This document shows, piece after piece, positions 51,298 through 59,886 of a DNA stretch of 64,000 bases (the stretch's first letter is position 1; each line of letters opens with the position of its first letter). Source of the DNA: an uncultured Flavobacteriaceae bacterium (GTDB lineage: Bacteria; Bacteroidota; Bacteroidia; Flavobacteriales; Flavobacteriaceae); the NCBI GenBank assembly GCA_947494565.1, contig CANLVG010000010.1, forward strand, positions 124,001 to 188,000. The letters are read 5' to 3'. The notes below the pieces were generated by a model. That model saw only the letters and a program-made list of their open reading frames with translations. It did no database searches and was not told where the DNA came from. The position numbers and the translations under genes were made by a program.

Positions 51298-53064
51298 TCA
51301 AGCGACTTCCTCAGCAAGAAACTGTGCCTCGTACAAATCACTGTAGTACCCTCCCTTTTTCAGCAATTCTTGATGCGTACCACTTTCCACGATTTGACCC
51401 GCATCCATCACTAAGATGGTATCCGCTTTTTTTATCGTGGCCAAACGGTGGGCAATAATAATGGAAGTTCTTCCTTCGGTAATCTTTTCTGTGGCCCTTT
51501 GGATCAGTTGTTCCGAGTAGGTATCCACGGAAGAGGTGGCCTCATCCAATATCAAAATACTAGGATTGCTTACATAAGCTCTTAAAAAGGCGATCAATTG
51601 ACGTTGCCCACTCGAGAGCATGGTTCCCCTTTCCTTGACATTGTATTCGTAACCTCCCGGTAGGCTTGAAATGAATTCATCTACACCAATTCGTTTGGCG
51701 GCCTCTTCTATCATCTCAGACGTGACCGCATCATCTTTTAAAGAAATATTGTTTGCAATCGTATCGGCAAAAAGAAAAACATCTTGTAGCACTACTGCGA
51801 TCTGTTGACGTAAGGAAGCCAACTTGAAATCCTTGATATTCACGTCATCAATGCGAATTGTACCGGAATTTATTTCGTAGAATCGGTTCAACAAATTGAT
51901 GATTGTCGACTTGCCGGCACCAGTAGAGCCTACAATGGCGATTGTTTCGCCGGCTTTCACCTCAAATGAAATACCGTGAAGGACCTCTTCATCTTCCAGA
52001 TATCCGAAGCGGACCTCGTCAAACTTGATATCACCTCGGGCATGGTTCATGGTTACCATACCGATATCGGAAATATTGCTTTCGGTATCCAATATTTTGA
52101 ACACCCGATTTGCCGCGACCATCCCCATCTGCAAGGTATTGAACTTATCAGCAATCTGCCTCAAGGGTCGAAATAGTATCTCGATAAATAGAATGAAGGC
52201 AAAGATGGTTCCCGCGAGTTCCGTAGTGATTCCCGTTACATTTTGCAGTCCGCCATACCAAACCACCAACCCAATGGCCACTGAGGAAACGATCTCGGCG
52301 ATCGGAAAAAAAATAGAGTTGTACCAAACTGTCTTCAGCCATGCATTCTGGTGCTTTTCATTAATATCACGAAACTTGTCACTCTCGATTTTTTCACGGG
52401 TAAAGAGTTGAACGATCTTCATTCCGGAAATACGCTCTTGAACAAATGAATTCAAATTGGACACCTGCGCGCGTACCTCAATAAAAGCCACCTTCATTGC
52501 TTTCTGAAAAAGGCGTGTCGCATAAAGTATAATCGGAAGCAATGCGAAAACAAGTAAGGCCAACTTCCAGTTCATCATGAGCATTACAATGGCCGCCGCC
52601 AACATTTTCAATAGATCGGCCACGATCACAAAAAAACCTTGACTGAAAATCTCACCAATTCGCTGCATATCGGCAACCGCCCTTGTGACCAAGACCCCTA
52701 ATGAAGATTCGTCAAAATACTTCATTCGAAAACCTAGCATGCGACGAAAAAGATTGATCCGAACATCTTTGATTACCGATTCTCCCAACCAATTTGCATA
52801 GTAGTTGAAAAGCAATTGGCTGATGACCTGCCCCATTAGGGCTGCCAACATCGCCATGGTCAAATACATCAGTTGTTCGGCATTGGCGTCAATGATGGCA
52901 TTATCTATAATTCTCTGAAGGATGACAGGGGTCAATACGGCAAATCCCGAAATCAAAACTGCCGCCAAAGCGACCCCATAGAACGTCAATCTATAAGGTC
53001 TTGTATGGGCCAATAACCGCTTGAATAGCCGCGTATCAAAAGCTTTTCCTGTATCCTTATCCAT
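51298..53064 (-). CDS. ABC transporter ATP-binding/permease (MsbA-like half transporter)
   Basis: 588 residues: a six-helix transmembrane domain (about 15-320) fused to one nucleotide-binding domain. Walker A GSTGAGKST (379-387), Q-loop QQIAVVLQDVFLFADT, signature LSSGQRQLIAFLRAY, Walker B ILILDEATSSVD, H-loop IIAHRLATI. Works as a homodimer or heterodimer exporting lipid, peptide or drug-like molecules; substrate not inferable. Its start overlaps the truA stop by eight bases, so the two are co-transcribed. Confidence 0.95.
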   Translation of the reverse strand: MDKDTGKAFDTRLFKRLLAHTRPYRLTFYGVALAAVLISGFAVLTPVILQRIIDNAIIDANAEQLMYLTMAMLAALMGQVISQLLFNYYANWLGESVIKDVRINLFRRMLGFRMKYFDESSLGVLVTRAVADMQRIGEIFSQGFFVIVADLLKMLAAAIVMLMMNWKLALLVFALLPIILYATRLFQKAMKVAFIEVRAQVSNLNSFVQERISGMKIVQLFTREKIESDKFRDINEKHQNAWLKTVWYNSIFFPIAEIVSSVAIGLVVWYGGLQNVTGITTELAGTIFAFILFIEILFRPLRQIADKFNTLQMGMVAANRVFKILDTESNISDIGMVTMNHARGDIKFDEVRFGYLEDEEVLHGISFEVKAGETIAIVGSTGAGKSTIINLLNRFYEINSGTIRIDDVNIKDFKLASLRQQIAVVLQDVFLFADTIANNISLKDDAVTSEMIEEAAKRIGVDEFISSLPGGYEYNVKERGTMLSSGQRQLIAFLRAYVSNPSILILDEATSSVDTYSEQLIQRATEKITEGRTSIIIAHRLATIKKADTILVMDAGQIVESGTHQELLKKGGYYSDLYEAQFLAEEVA

Positions 53065-53809
53065 CTTGGGGAATTATCGTATTGGGGTAGTTAATCTTGG
53101 TCAAATATAATCCTTTTGCGGGTACAGAAGCCCCGGCTTTACTTCGATCTTTACTATTTATGACAGCTTTAACATCCTGTAACGTACGTTTGCCAAGTCC
53201 GACATCCAGCAGGGTACCAACGATGGCCCGTACCATATTCCGCAAAAAACGATTGGCTCGAATGGTAAACACCAAGACCTCTTCGTTCTTAGTCCATTGC
53301 GCCTTTTTGATGTCACATAAAAAGGTTCGCACATCGGTATTCGACTTTGAAAAACATTCAAAATCTTCATATTGCAGTAATAAAGCTGCAGCTTCGTTCA
53401 TTTTCTCGATAGCCAAAGGCATCTTGACATAATGGGCAGAATCTGTATAAAAAGGGTTTTTCTGCTGTACCACAAGATATTCATAGGTGCGTTCAAGTGC
53501 ATCAAAACGTGCATGGGCGCCATCAGGTACGCTGAACAGTTTTTGAACCGCAATGTCATCAGGAAGAAAGGCATTCATTCGGTAAACCACATCTTCTTCA
53601 TCAAAGGAAGACTCCACATCAAAGTGCGCGAACATTTGTTTGGCATGCACACCTGCATCGGTTCTACCAGCACCAACAAGAGCTACCTCTTGCTTTATTA
53701 GGGTAGAAAGTGATTCTTGCAATACTTGTTGCACGGTTATCGCATTGGGTTGACCTTGCCAACCGTGATAGGCTTTTCCATTATAGGAAAACTGAACAAA
53801 ATATCTCAA
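53057..53809 (-). CDS. truA: tRNA pseudouridine synthase A
   Basis: 250 residues. The catalytic aspartate is Asp51 in GAGRTDAGVHAKQ, preceded by FSYNGKAYHGWQGQPNAITVQQVL; FLRNMVRAIVGTLLDVG is the conserved C-terminal part. Modifies U38-40 of tRNAs. Overlaps the ABC transporter gene by eight bases. Confidence 0.97.
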   Translation of the reverse strand: MRYFVQFSYNGKAYHGWQGQPNAITVQQVLQESLSTLIKQEVALVGAGRTDAGVHAKQMFAHFDVESSFDEEDVVYRMNAFLPDDIAVQKLFSVPDGAHARFDALERTYEYLVVQQKNPFYTDSAHYVKMPLAIEKMNEAAALLLQYEDFECFSKSNTDVRTFLCDIKKAQWTKNEEVLVFTIRANRFLRNMVRAIVGTLLDVGLGKRTLQDVKAVINSKDRSKAGASVPAKGLYLTKINYPNTIIPQDG

Positions 53810-53954
53810 ACGGATGTCTTAGTTTTGTGATCTTTCAAAGATACTGAAGTTGGTTAGATGCACGAAGCTAGAAACGCAATGCCGCTGTGTTTCGCTTTGT
53901 ATTATTCCAAACTTGTTTCCAATGAATTTTGAACATTGTAGCACACCTTTTTGA

Positions 53955-54449
53955 ATGAAGAAAATTTTACTACTGAGTGACACCCATTCTTATATGGATG
54001 AGGGTATTTTGAAATACGCCCGACAAGCCGATGAAATTTGGCATGCGGGGGATATCGGAACTTTAGCTATTACAGATGCGCTGTCTACACTTAAACCGAC
54101 ACGAGCGGTTTTTGGGAATATAGATGATCATGTTATTCAAAAGGAATTTCCTGAAAACGATCGATTTTTTTGTGAAGGCGTCGATGTTTGGATGACCCAT
54201 ATCGGTGGATATCCTCCAAAGTACAATGTACGTACAAGGGATGAAATCAGAAGAAACCCACCCAAACTATTTATCTGCGGGCATTCTCATATTTTAAAAG
54301 TGATGTGGGATAAAAAACTTGGAGTGTTACATATGAATCCGGGTGCCTGTGGCAAGCATGGGTTTCATCAAGTTCGCACGATGTTACGTTTTGTAATTGA
54401 TGGTGAGGACATTAAAGATCTTGAGGCTATAGAACTAGGTAAAAGATGA
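53955..54449 (+). CDS. YfcE/MJ0936-type metallophosphoesterase
   Basis: 164 residues with the five calcineurin-like motifs: LLLSDTHSYMD, WHAGDIG, FGNIDD, CGHSHILK and MNPGACGKHG. Small bacterial members hydrolyse phosphodiesters or phosphomonoesters with divalent metals. The physiological substrate is uncertain. Its stop overlaps the start of the FGE-like gene by four bases (ATGA), so both are translated together. Confidence 0.92.
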   Translation: MKKILLLSDTHSYMDEGILKYARQADEIWHAGDIGTLAITDALSTLKPTRAVFGNIDDHVIQKEFPENDRFFCEGVDVWMTHIGGYPPKYNVRTRDEIRRNPPKLFICGHSHILKVMWDKKLGVLHMNPGACGKHGFHQVRTMLRFVIDGEDIKDLEAIELGKR

Positions 54450-55276
54450 ATTTCAAATTTGTCATAAATATATTTGCGGTCGCCTTTCTAGTGCTGAATA
54501 GTTGTAGCCGAACAAAAGATTCTGGTTATTCCGACTGGGTTGATCCTGTGACAAATATGAAATTTGCCATGATTCCGAAAGGAGAATTTATGATGGGAAT
54601 GAATTCCACCAATACAAATCGTGGTAAACTTGATGAAATACCCCATCGCGTAAGTATGAACCGACACTTTTGGATTGGAGTGACCGAAGTCACACAACAA
54701 CAATGGCAAAAAATAATGACCCCAGGAGAAATTCATCCCGACAAGCCTTCTCCCTTTAGAAACAAGAAGCCTCTTTATCCGGTAGTAAGCGTTTCATTTT
54801 ATGACATTCAAAAATTCATTGAAAAGCTCAACGCGTTATCGGACGACAGTACTTTTAGGCTCCCTACCGAAGCAGAGTGGGAGTATGCCTGTAGGGCAAA
54901 TACAACGAGCGCATATCACTTTGGGGATACCATATCAGACCAACTAGCGAACTACAATGCCAAAGTCGAGTATCACCTGTCGAAAATGGGCACATTCGTC
55001 GGGCACCCAGCAGAAGTGGCGAGCTACCCTCCAAACAAATGGGGTTTATACGATATGCATGGTAATGTATGGGAATGGGTTTCAGATTGGTATGCCCCAT
55101 ACTCAGATGAGCCTATAAGCAATCCCGTTGGACCACCCAATGGTGATTTAAAAATCATACGAGGGGGAAGTTGGAACTTCGGTGCACGAAACGCTCGTTC
55201 ATTTTCTCGAAAAACCCACAGGCCTGAATTATGGGGCTTTTCTATAGGGTTCCGCTTGGTTCGTGAACCTCGATAG
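54446..55276 (+). CDS. FGE-sulfatase-fold (SUMF1-like) lipoprotein
   Basis: 276 residues. Lipoprotein signal with lipobox VLNSC (about residue 20) precedes a complete SUMF1/FGE-type domain: FAMIPKGEFMMGMNS, HRVSMNRHFWIGVTEVTQQQW, PVVSVSFYDIQKFIEKLN, FRLPTEAEWEYACRA, GLYDMHGNVWEWVSDWY, RGGSWNFGARNARSF, GFSIGFRLVREP. The cysteine pair used by aerobic FGE to oxidise sulfatases is absent from the C-terminal segment, so this is likely a structural or binding paralogue such as the Gld-type lipoproteins rather than a true formylglycine enzyme. Co-translated with the upstream phosphoesterase. Confidence 0.88.
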   Translation: MNFKFVINIFAVAFLVLNSCSRTKDSGYSDWVDPVTNMKFAMIPKGEFMMGMNSTNTNRGKLDEIPHRVSMNRHFWIGVTEVTQQQWQKIMTPGEIHPDKPSPFRNKKPLYPVVSVSFYDIQKFIEKLNALSDDSTFRLPTEAEWEYACRANTTSAYHFGDTISDQLANYNAKVEYHLSKMGTFVGHPAEVASYPPNKWGLYDMHGNVWEWVSDWYAPYSDEPISNPVGPPNGDLKIIRGGSWNFGARNARSFSRKTHRPELWGFSIGFRLVREPR

Positions 55277-55292
55277 AACGGAACACATAAAA

Positions 55293-55316
55293 AAACCCGG
55301 GAACAACCCCGGGTTT
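55293..55316. terminator. Bidirectional terminator
   Basis: AAACCCGGG (55293-55301) pairs with CCCGGGTTT (55308-55316) around a six-base loop, between the convergent FGE-like and DUF4293 genes. AT-rich tracts flank both sides, so it can serve both strands. Confidence 0.85.
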
Positions 55317-55345
55317 CACGCACTAATACTACTAAGATGTTAGGT

Positions 55346-55756
55346 TCAACGCAAACGATCCACAGATTTTACGAGATCCTCATCCTTTTTAATGGCCCTA
55401 TTGGCAAGGACCAAAAAAACGATAGAAAATACAGGAATGAGCATCCCAATACCCTTCTCGGAAACCAAGGTTTCTCCGGATAAGTTTAGCGATCGGTAAA
55501 CGAAAAATCCTAGTAAAAAAAGTTGTAATATCATGTTCAACCTGTTCATCACAAATTGATTCTGTCTGTTTTTGAATAAAAAAATAGTCACGAGGGCCAA
55601 CACTGCTGCAGCATAAAAGGCGATAGAAATCCAAAGCTCGTTTTGCGCATAAAATTCTCCTCCCTGCATGTCAAGCCACAAGTACGCCATAAAAGGGCCT
55701 ACACCAGCGAAAAGGGCTACCAAAAGCAAGTATACGGATTGAATTCTTTGAATCAT
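55346..55756 (-). CDS. DUF4293 family membrane protein
   Basis: 136 residues from ATG 55756, giving the family start MIQRIQSVYLLLVALFAGVG. A longer frame to 55816 adds 20 residues and overlaps the AT-rich promoter region. Four membrane helices and LFKNRQNQFVMNRLNMILQLFLLG fit DUF4293, a Bacteroidota family found next to rho. Function unknown. Divergent from rho. Confidence 0.9.
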   Translation of the reverse strand: MIQRIQSVYLLLVALFAGVGPFMAYLWLDMQGGEFYAQNELWISIAFYAAAVLALVTIFLFKNRQNQFVMNRLNMILQLFLLGFFVYRSLNLSGETLVSEKGIGMLIPVFSIVFLVLANRAIKKDEDLVKSVDRLR

Positions 55757-55952
55757 GACGCTTCTAAAGCATTGGAAAGGCAAAAATACGGGTCTTTTTA
55801 AAAAATATAATGCCATTATTGAAAATAATTTGTAATATTGTTTCGTTATTAGTTATATCTCTTACCAGTAGGGACATCTTTCCCAAGTAATACCCGAATA
55901 ACAATACATCTCTTATCAATTCGAAAGACACCTCTAACTTATACCATTTTTA

Positions 55953-57551
55953 ATGTTTGAAATTTCAGATTTAAAATCAAAAAAGCTGCCTGAGCTTCAG
56001 GAAATTGCAAAAGGATTGAACGTCCCTAAATACAAGACCCAAAAAAAACTGGATTTAGTATACCAAATCCTTGATGTTCAAGCTTCTAACCCGAAGGCCG
56101 CCATCATTGAAAGCACTTCAGAACCCTTAGAAAAAGCACCTAAAGCGAGCCCGAAGAAGGAAGTGGCGCAAAAGGAAGTTGTACAAAAAGAAAACAAGCC
56201 TGAGGAGGGTAAAGAAGTTTCCGAAAAGACCACTCCTAAAAGTGAGACCGCTGATGAGAAACGGCCCAGACCACGACCAAGGCCGCAAAACCAAGGCAAA
56301 AGAGACCATCAGAAAAATAATTCCCAGCATAAAAACCAAAATAACCAGAACAAGAAGCAACATCAAAAAGGTTCCTACGATAAAAGCAATTTTGACAAGG
56401 ACCTGAAAAATAGATATAAGGAACCTGAATTCGAATTCGATAGTATCATTGAAAGCGAAGGGGTTTTAGACATCATGCAAGATGGGTACGGCTTTTTGAG
56501 GTCATCGGACTACAATTACCTATCATCACCTGACGACATTTATGTTTCACAGTCACAGATTCGTCTTTTCGGTTTGAAGACCGGAGATACGGTGTTGGGC
56601 AATGTGCGTCCGCCAAAAGAAGGTGAGAAGTATTTTCCGTTGATCAAGGTGAACAAGATCAATGGAATCGATCCACAAATCGTCCGTGATCGGGTTTCCT
56701 TTGAGCATTTGACCCCATTGTTCCCCGATGAACGGTTTCGATTGGCCGAGCGCCAAGCGTCAATCTCTACCCGTATTATCGATTTGTTCTCACCCATCGG
56801 AAAAGGGCAGCGTGGTATGATCGTTTCACAACCGAAAACGGGTAAGACCATGTTATTGAAAGACATTGCCAATGGCATTGCCGCTAATCACCCAGAGGTA
56901 TACCAAATCATTCTGTTAATCGATGAACGCCCTGAAGAGGTTACCGATATGCAGCGCAATGTTCAAGGAGAAGTAGTTGCCTCTACCTTCGACAAAGAAG
57001 CTACCGAACACGTGAGAGTGGCCAACATTGTGCTTGAAAAAGCGAAAAGACTCGTCGAATGTGGTCACGATGTAGTGATTCTATTGGATTCGATTACACG
57101 TCTGGCCCGTGCCTATAATACGGTACAACCTGCCTCTGGTAAAGTATTGAGTGGAGGAGTTGATGCCAATGCCCTGCACAAGCCCAAACGTTTCTTCGGT
57201 GCCGCCCGAAATATAGAAGGTGGTGGATCTTTATCCATTATTGCAACCGCTCTGACCGATACGGGATCAAAAATGGATGAGGTAATTTTCGAGGAGTTCA
57301 AGGGTACCGGTAATATGGAGCTCCAACTCGATCGTAAGATTGCGAACAGAAGAATATTCCCAGCAATAGATTTGACTTCTTCAAGTACAAGAAGAGACGA
57401 TTTGTTGTTAGAAGAAAACACCATACAACGCATGTGGATCATGCGAAAATACCTTGCGGACATGAACCCTGTGGAGGCAATGGAATTCATTGAACAACGA
57501 TTTAAGCAAACCAAGAACAATGAAGAGTTCTTGATGACGATGAATCAGTAA
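55953..57551 (+). CDS. rho: Transcription termination factor Rho with disordered insertion
   Basis: 532 residues. The Rho N-terminal helical domain ([24 protein letters not shown]) is followed by a ~105-residue charged, low-complexity region (about 48-152; [33 protein letters not shown]), then the cold-shock RNA-binding domain ([23 protein letters not shown]) and the RecA-type ATPase (Walker [10 protein letters not shown] about 291-299; [23 protein letters not shown]). Long insertions of this kind are typical of Bacteroidota Rho, and the one in Bacteroides thetaiotaomicron drives phase separation. A hairpin terminator follows. Confidence 0.97.
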   Translation: MFEISDLKSKKLPELQEIAKGLNVPKYKTQKKLDLVYQILDVQASNPKAAIIESTSEPLEKAPKASPKKEVAQKEVVQKENKPEEGKEVSEKTTPKSETADEKRPRPRPRPQNQGKRDHQKNNSQHKNQNNQNKKQHQKGSYDKSNFDKDLKNRYKEPEFEFDSIIESEGVLDIMQDGYGFLRSSDYNYLSSPDDIYVSQSQIRLFGLKTGDTVLGNVRPPKEGEKYFPLIKVNKINGIDPQIVRDRVSFEHLTPLFPDERFRLAERQASISTRIIDLFSPIGKGQRGMIVSQPKTGKTMLLKDIANGIAANHPEVYQIILLIDERPEEVTDMQRNVQGEVVASTFDKEATEHVRVANIVLEKAKRLVECGHDVVILLDSITRLARAYNTVQPASGKVLSGGVDANALHKPKRFFGAARNIEGGGSLSIIATALTDTGSKMDEVIFEEFKGTGNMELQLDRKIANRRIFPAIDLTSSSTRRDDLLLEENTIQRMWIMRKYLADMNPVEAMEFIEQRFKQTKNNEEFLMTMNQ

Positions 57552-57588
57552 GAACACCGGCCGGGCGTCTTCCGACCAGAAAAAGTAC

Positions 57589-57622
57589 AAATCCCAAGGA
57601 CTAAGGTCTTTGGGATTTTTTT
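57589..57622 (+). terminator. Rho-independent terminator after rho
   Basis: AAATCCCAAGGA (57589-57600) pairs with TCTTTGGGATTT (57607-57618), one G-U pair, loop CTAAGG, followed by a T run. Located 38 bp after the rho stop. Confidence 0.85.
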
Positions 57623-57757
57623 TACCCTTTACCGCACCCTCCGGAAATTAATCGATGAGATTTTTCGGTTCCTGATATTTTCAGATATCTTTATGGTGCA
57701 AGAACACCTCCCCCCTCTGTTTTTGGAATAAACAATAACCATTAAAACTATAAGATC

Positions 57758-58495
57758 ATGAAAAACGTAAATCACGTATTGCGCTGTATAATGGTATTTG
57801 CCATAATTACCTTTAGCTTTATGAGTTGTAACCAAGATGATAAAACAAAGCCAGAGCCGGGAGGGGAAAAGCCAGCGGTTCTGGCACCTCAACAAATTGT
57901 CAAAGTCGAACAGGCCAAATCGATGTACAACAACTATACAAAACGAAGGCTACCCTTAATTCAGCGATATGAAGATTCGATTAACCGCCAAGGTAGAGGT
58001 AAGATGATCCAACAACAAACGCCAACGGGCCAAGATATACCAAAGCCCTTTGATGTTGCCCGTTATGTCTATTACGACTACAAGACCATTAAGCAGTATA
58101 TGGATTACATTGAACAAGAGGCCCAAGCTGCCGGGGTAGAAATTTCCACATTGCGTTTTTATTTTTCCAACTATCCAAATGAGCGATTTTTTCCAGGCAC
58201 AAAAGATTCGCTCCTCCACCCACGTCAAAATTCAATTTTGTTATCCCCGACTATAAGAAAAGGTAAACGCGACTATTTATTCTATATTGAAGAAGGTCCT
58301 GAAAGACAAGAGGCTATGATATTAGATGACGATTTTGGTACCCCAGAAGGTATGGGACTTCTTAATTCCGAAGATAAATCTTCTCATGCTTCAATTGTTC
58401 CTAATTTCTTCAATAAACCAAACACTAAACCGGTATATGCGGGTAAAAGTGTTACCATGAACAGTGGTTCTGGAGTCCCACCCCCATATCATTGA
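57758..58495 (+). CDS. Flavobacterial lipoprotein of unknown function
   Basis: 245 residues. The lipoprotein signal ends FSFMSC (Cys24). After a Pro/Gly-rich acidic linker comes QIVKVEQAKSMYNNYTKRR, then ARYVYYDYKTIKQYMDYIEQEAQAAGVEISTLRFYFSNYP, a helix-strand region resembling many uncharacterised flavobacterial lipoproteins. A C-terminal low-complexity tail ends PPPYH. No catalytic motif recognised. The next gene, a membrane protein, starts 42 bp later in the same direction. Confidence 0.7.
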   Translation: MKNVNHVLRCIMVFAIITFSFMSCNQDDKTKPEPGGEKPAVLAPQQIVKVEQAKSMYNNYTKRRLPLIQRYEDSINRQGRGKMIQQQTPTGQDIPKPFDVARYVYYDYKTIKQYMDYIEQEAQAAGVEISTLRFYFSNYPNERFFPGTKDSLLHPRQNSILLSPTIRKGKRDYLFYIEEGPERQEAMILDDDFGTPEGMGLLNSEDKSSHASIVPNFFNKPNTKPVYAGKSVTMNSGSGVPPPYH

Positions 58496-58537
58496 TCGCA
58501 CATTCTGTAATAGTTCCTAAATCCAAAATAAATCAAG

Positions 58538-59197
58538 TTGGAGATACTAAAAACGGATTTCTACGTACTATTTTACTTTTTTGCCATGGTTTTGTCTTTA
58601 GCAAAATACAAATGGTACTACATGACTGTTTTGAAGTATCTCCCAATAATTATCTGCTACACACTCCTTTCCGAAGTACTTGGTATTTTAATCAGGGATT
58701 TTGATAGCTTTCGTCTGATTTTTGAGGACAATTATAGTAGCTACAATCAAGCCATCTTTAATATTTATTATTTAGTCTTCTTTCTATATTTCTATCGCGT
58801 GTTCTGGAAAACGATTAAACATAGAAAAGCTAAGGAGGTTATTAAGGTTGGCGTACTAATTCTAGTTTTAGTTTCAGTTGCAAATCTGTTTTTACAAAAC
58901 CCTATTATTTATCCACAAATGTTTTCTATGGCCTTTGGGTCATTATTATTGATTTTGTGCATCTTTATGTACCTGCGAGAATCAATCAATACAGGAAAGA
59001 TGAATTTACTGATATGGATCAGTATTGGCCTTCTGATATTCTTCTTTTTCTACCCTGTTATACTATTTATAGGATACTTCAACTACGAAATCTATCAAAA
59101 TTTTAAATTGAGATGGGTACACAGAGCAGCTATAGTCATTATGTATGGCTGTTTTATCATGGGCTTTATAGGAACCAAAAAAAGTGTAACCCTTTGA
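58538..59197 (+). CDS. Unknown integral membrane protein
   Basis: 219 residues, seven or so hydrophobic helices, starting at TTG 58538 (an ATG at codon 17 is the alternative). Conserved-looking polar patches include FDSFRLIFEDNYSSYNQAIFNIYYLV and YRVFWKTIKHRK. No family recognised. Co-oriented with the preceding lipoprotein, suggesting a two-gene unit. The gene ends near a hairpin. Confidence 0.65.
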   Translation: MEILKTDFYVLFYFFAMVLSLAKYKWYYMTVLKYLPIIICYTLLSEVLGILIRDFDSFRLIFEDNYSSYNQAIFNIYYLVFFLYFYRVFWKTIKHRKAKEVIKVGVLILVLVSVANLFLQNPIIYPQMFSMAFGSLLLILCIFMYLRESINTGKMNLLIWISIGLLIFFFFYPVILFIGYFNYEIYQNFKLRWVHRAAIVIMYGCFIMGFIGTKKSVTL

Positions 59198-59215
59198 CGC
59201 GTAGTTGCGTAGTTG

Positions 59216-59250
59216 ATACAAAAAAAAGCCCTCCATTTCAAGAGGGCTTT
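59216..59250 (-). terminator. Terminator of rpsT
   Basis: On the minus strand, GAGGGCTTT pairs with AAAGCCCTC (59242-59250 with 59225-59233) around an 8-base loop, followed by a run of T. It lies 26 bp past the rpsT stop and may also act on the opposite strand. Confidence 0.85.
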
Positions 59251-59275
59251 GACAATTATTTGAGTTAGTTAGTTT

Positions 59276-59527
59276 TTACAAGGATGCCACGTGCTTGGCC
59301 AGCTTGCTTTTCAAATTAGCAGCTTTGTTCGCATGGATGATATTTCTCTTGGCCAAACGATCAATCATACTGACAACACTAGGCAACAACGCTTCAGCAT
59401 CTTTCTTCTTCTCTTCACCGCGTAATTTTTTGATTGCATTACGTGTGGTCTTGTGCTGATATCGATTTCGTAAACGTACCGCCTCGTTTCTTCTGATTCG
59501 CTTTAATGCTGACTTATGATTTGCCAT
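59276..59527 (-). CDS. rpsT: 30S ribosomal protein S20
   Basis: 83 residues, strongly basic: MANHKSALKRIRRNEAVRLRN, TTRNAIKKLRG, DRLAKRNIIHANKAANLKSKLAKH. All S20 signatures are present. Located immediately downstream of two tRNA-Glu genes on the same strand. Confidence 0.97.
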   Translation of the reverse strand: MANHKSALKRIRRNEAVRLRNRYQHKTTRNAIKKLRGEEKKKDAEALLPSVVSMIDRLAKRNIIHANKAANLKSKLAKHVASL

Positions 59528-59597
59528 GTTCTTTTTTTAATTTTCTTACGTTGTTAGATAGTTGGCCTTTTGGTCTACTATCTCAATACTTCATTTG

Positions 59598-59669
59598 TAG
59601 CCCGTAGGGGAATCGAACCCCTGTTACCAGGATGAAAACCTGGCGTCCTAACCCCTAGACGAACGGGCC
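59598..59669 (-). tRNA. tRNA-Glu (anticodon TTC), copy A
   Basis: The 72-nt minus-strand cloverleaf begins GGCCCGTTCGTCTAGGGG. The anticodon stem CCAGG/CCTGG encloses TTTTCAT (anticodon TTC), and the T-arm reads AGGGGTTCGATTCCCCT. A G-T pair closes the acceptor stem. CCA is not encoded. Confidence 0.96.
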
Positions 59670-59715
59670 ATCGAACCAATTCAGAATTATGGATTCATAA
59701 TCTTGAATATCGCTG

Positions 59716-59787
59716 TAGCCCGTAGGGGAATCGAACCCCTGTTACCAGGATGAAAACCTGGCGTCCTAACCCCTAGACGAACGGGCC
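59716..59787 (-). tRNA. tRNA-Glu (anticodon TTC), copy B
   Basis: Identical over 72 nt to the copy at 59598-59669, with a 46-bp spacer. Same TTTTCAT anticodon loop. Tandem duplication, both expressed toward rpsT. Confidence 0.96.
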
Positions 59788-59886
59788 AATATGTAAATGC
59801 CTTTCTAGAAACGTTATAAAAATGCTATAAAGGCGGGTGCAAAAATACAATTATTTTTAACTACCACAACTCCCTGATATTATTTT

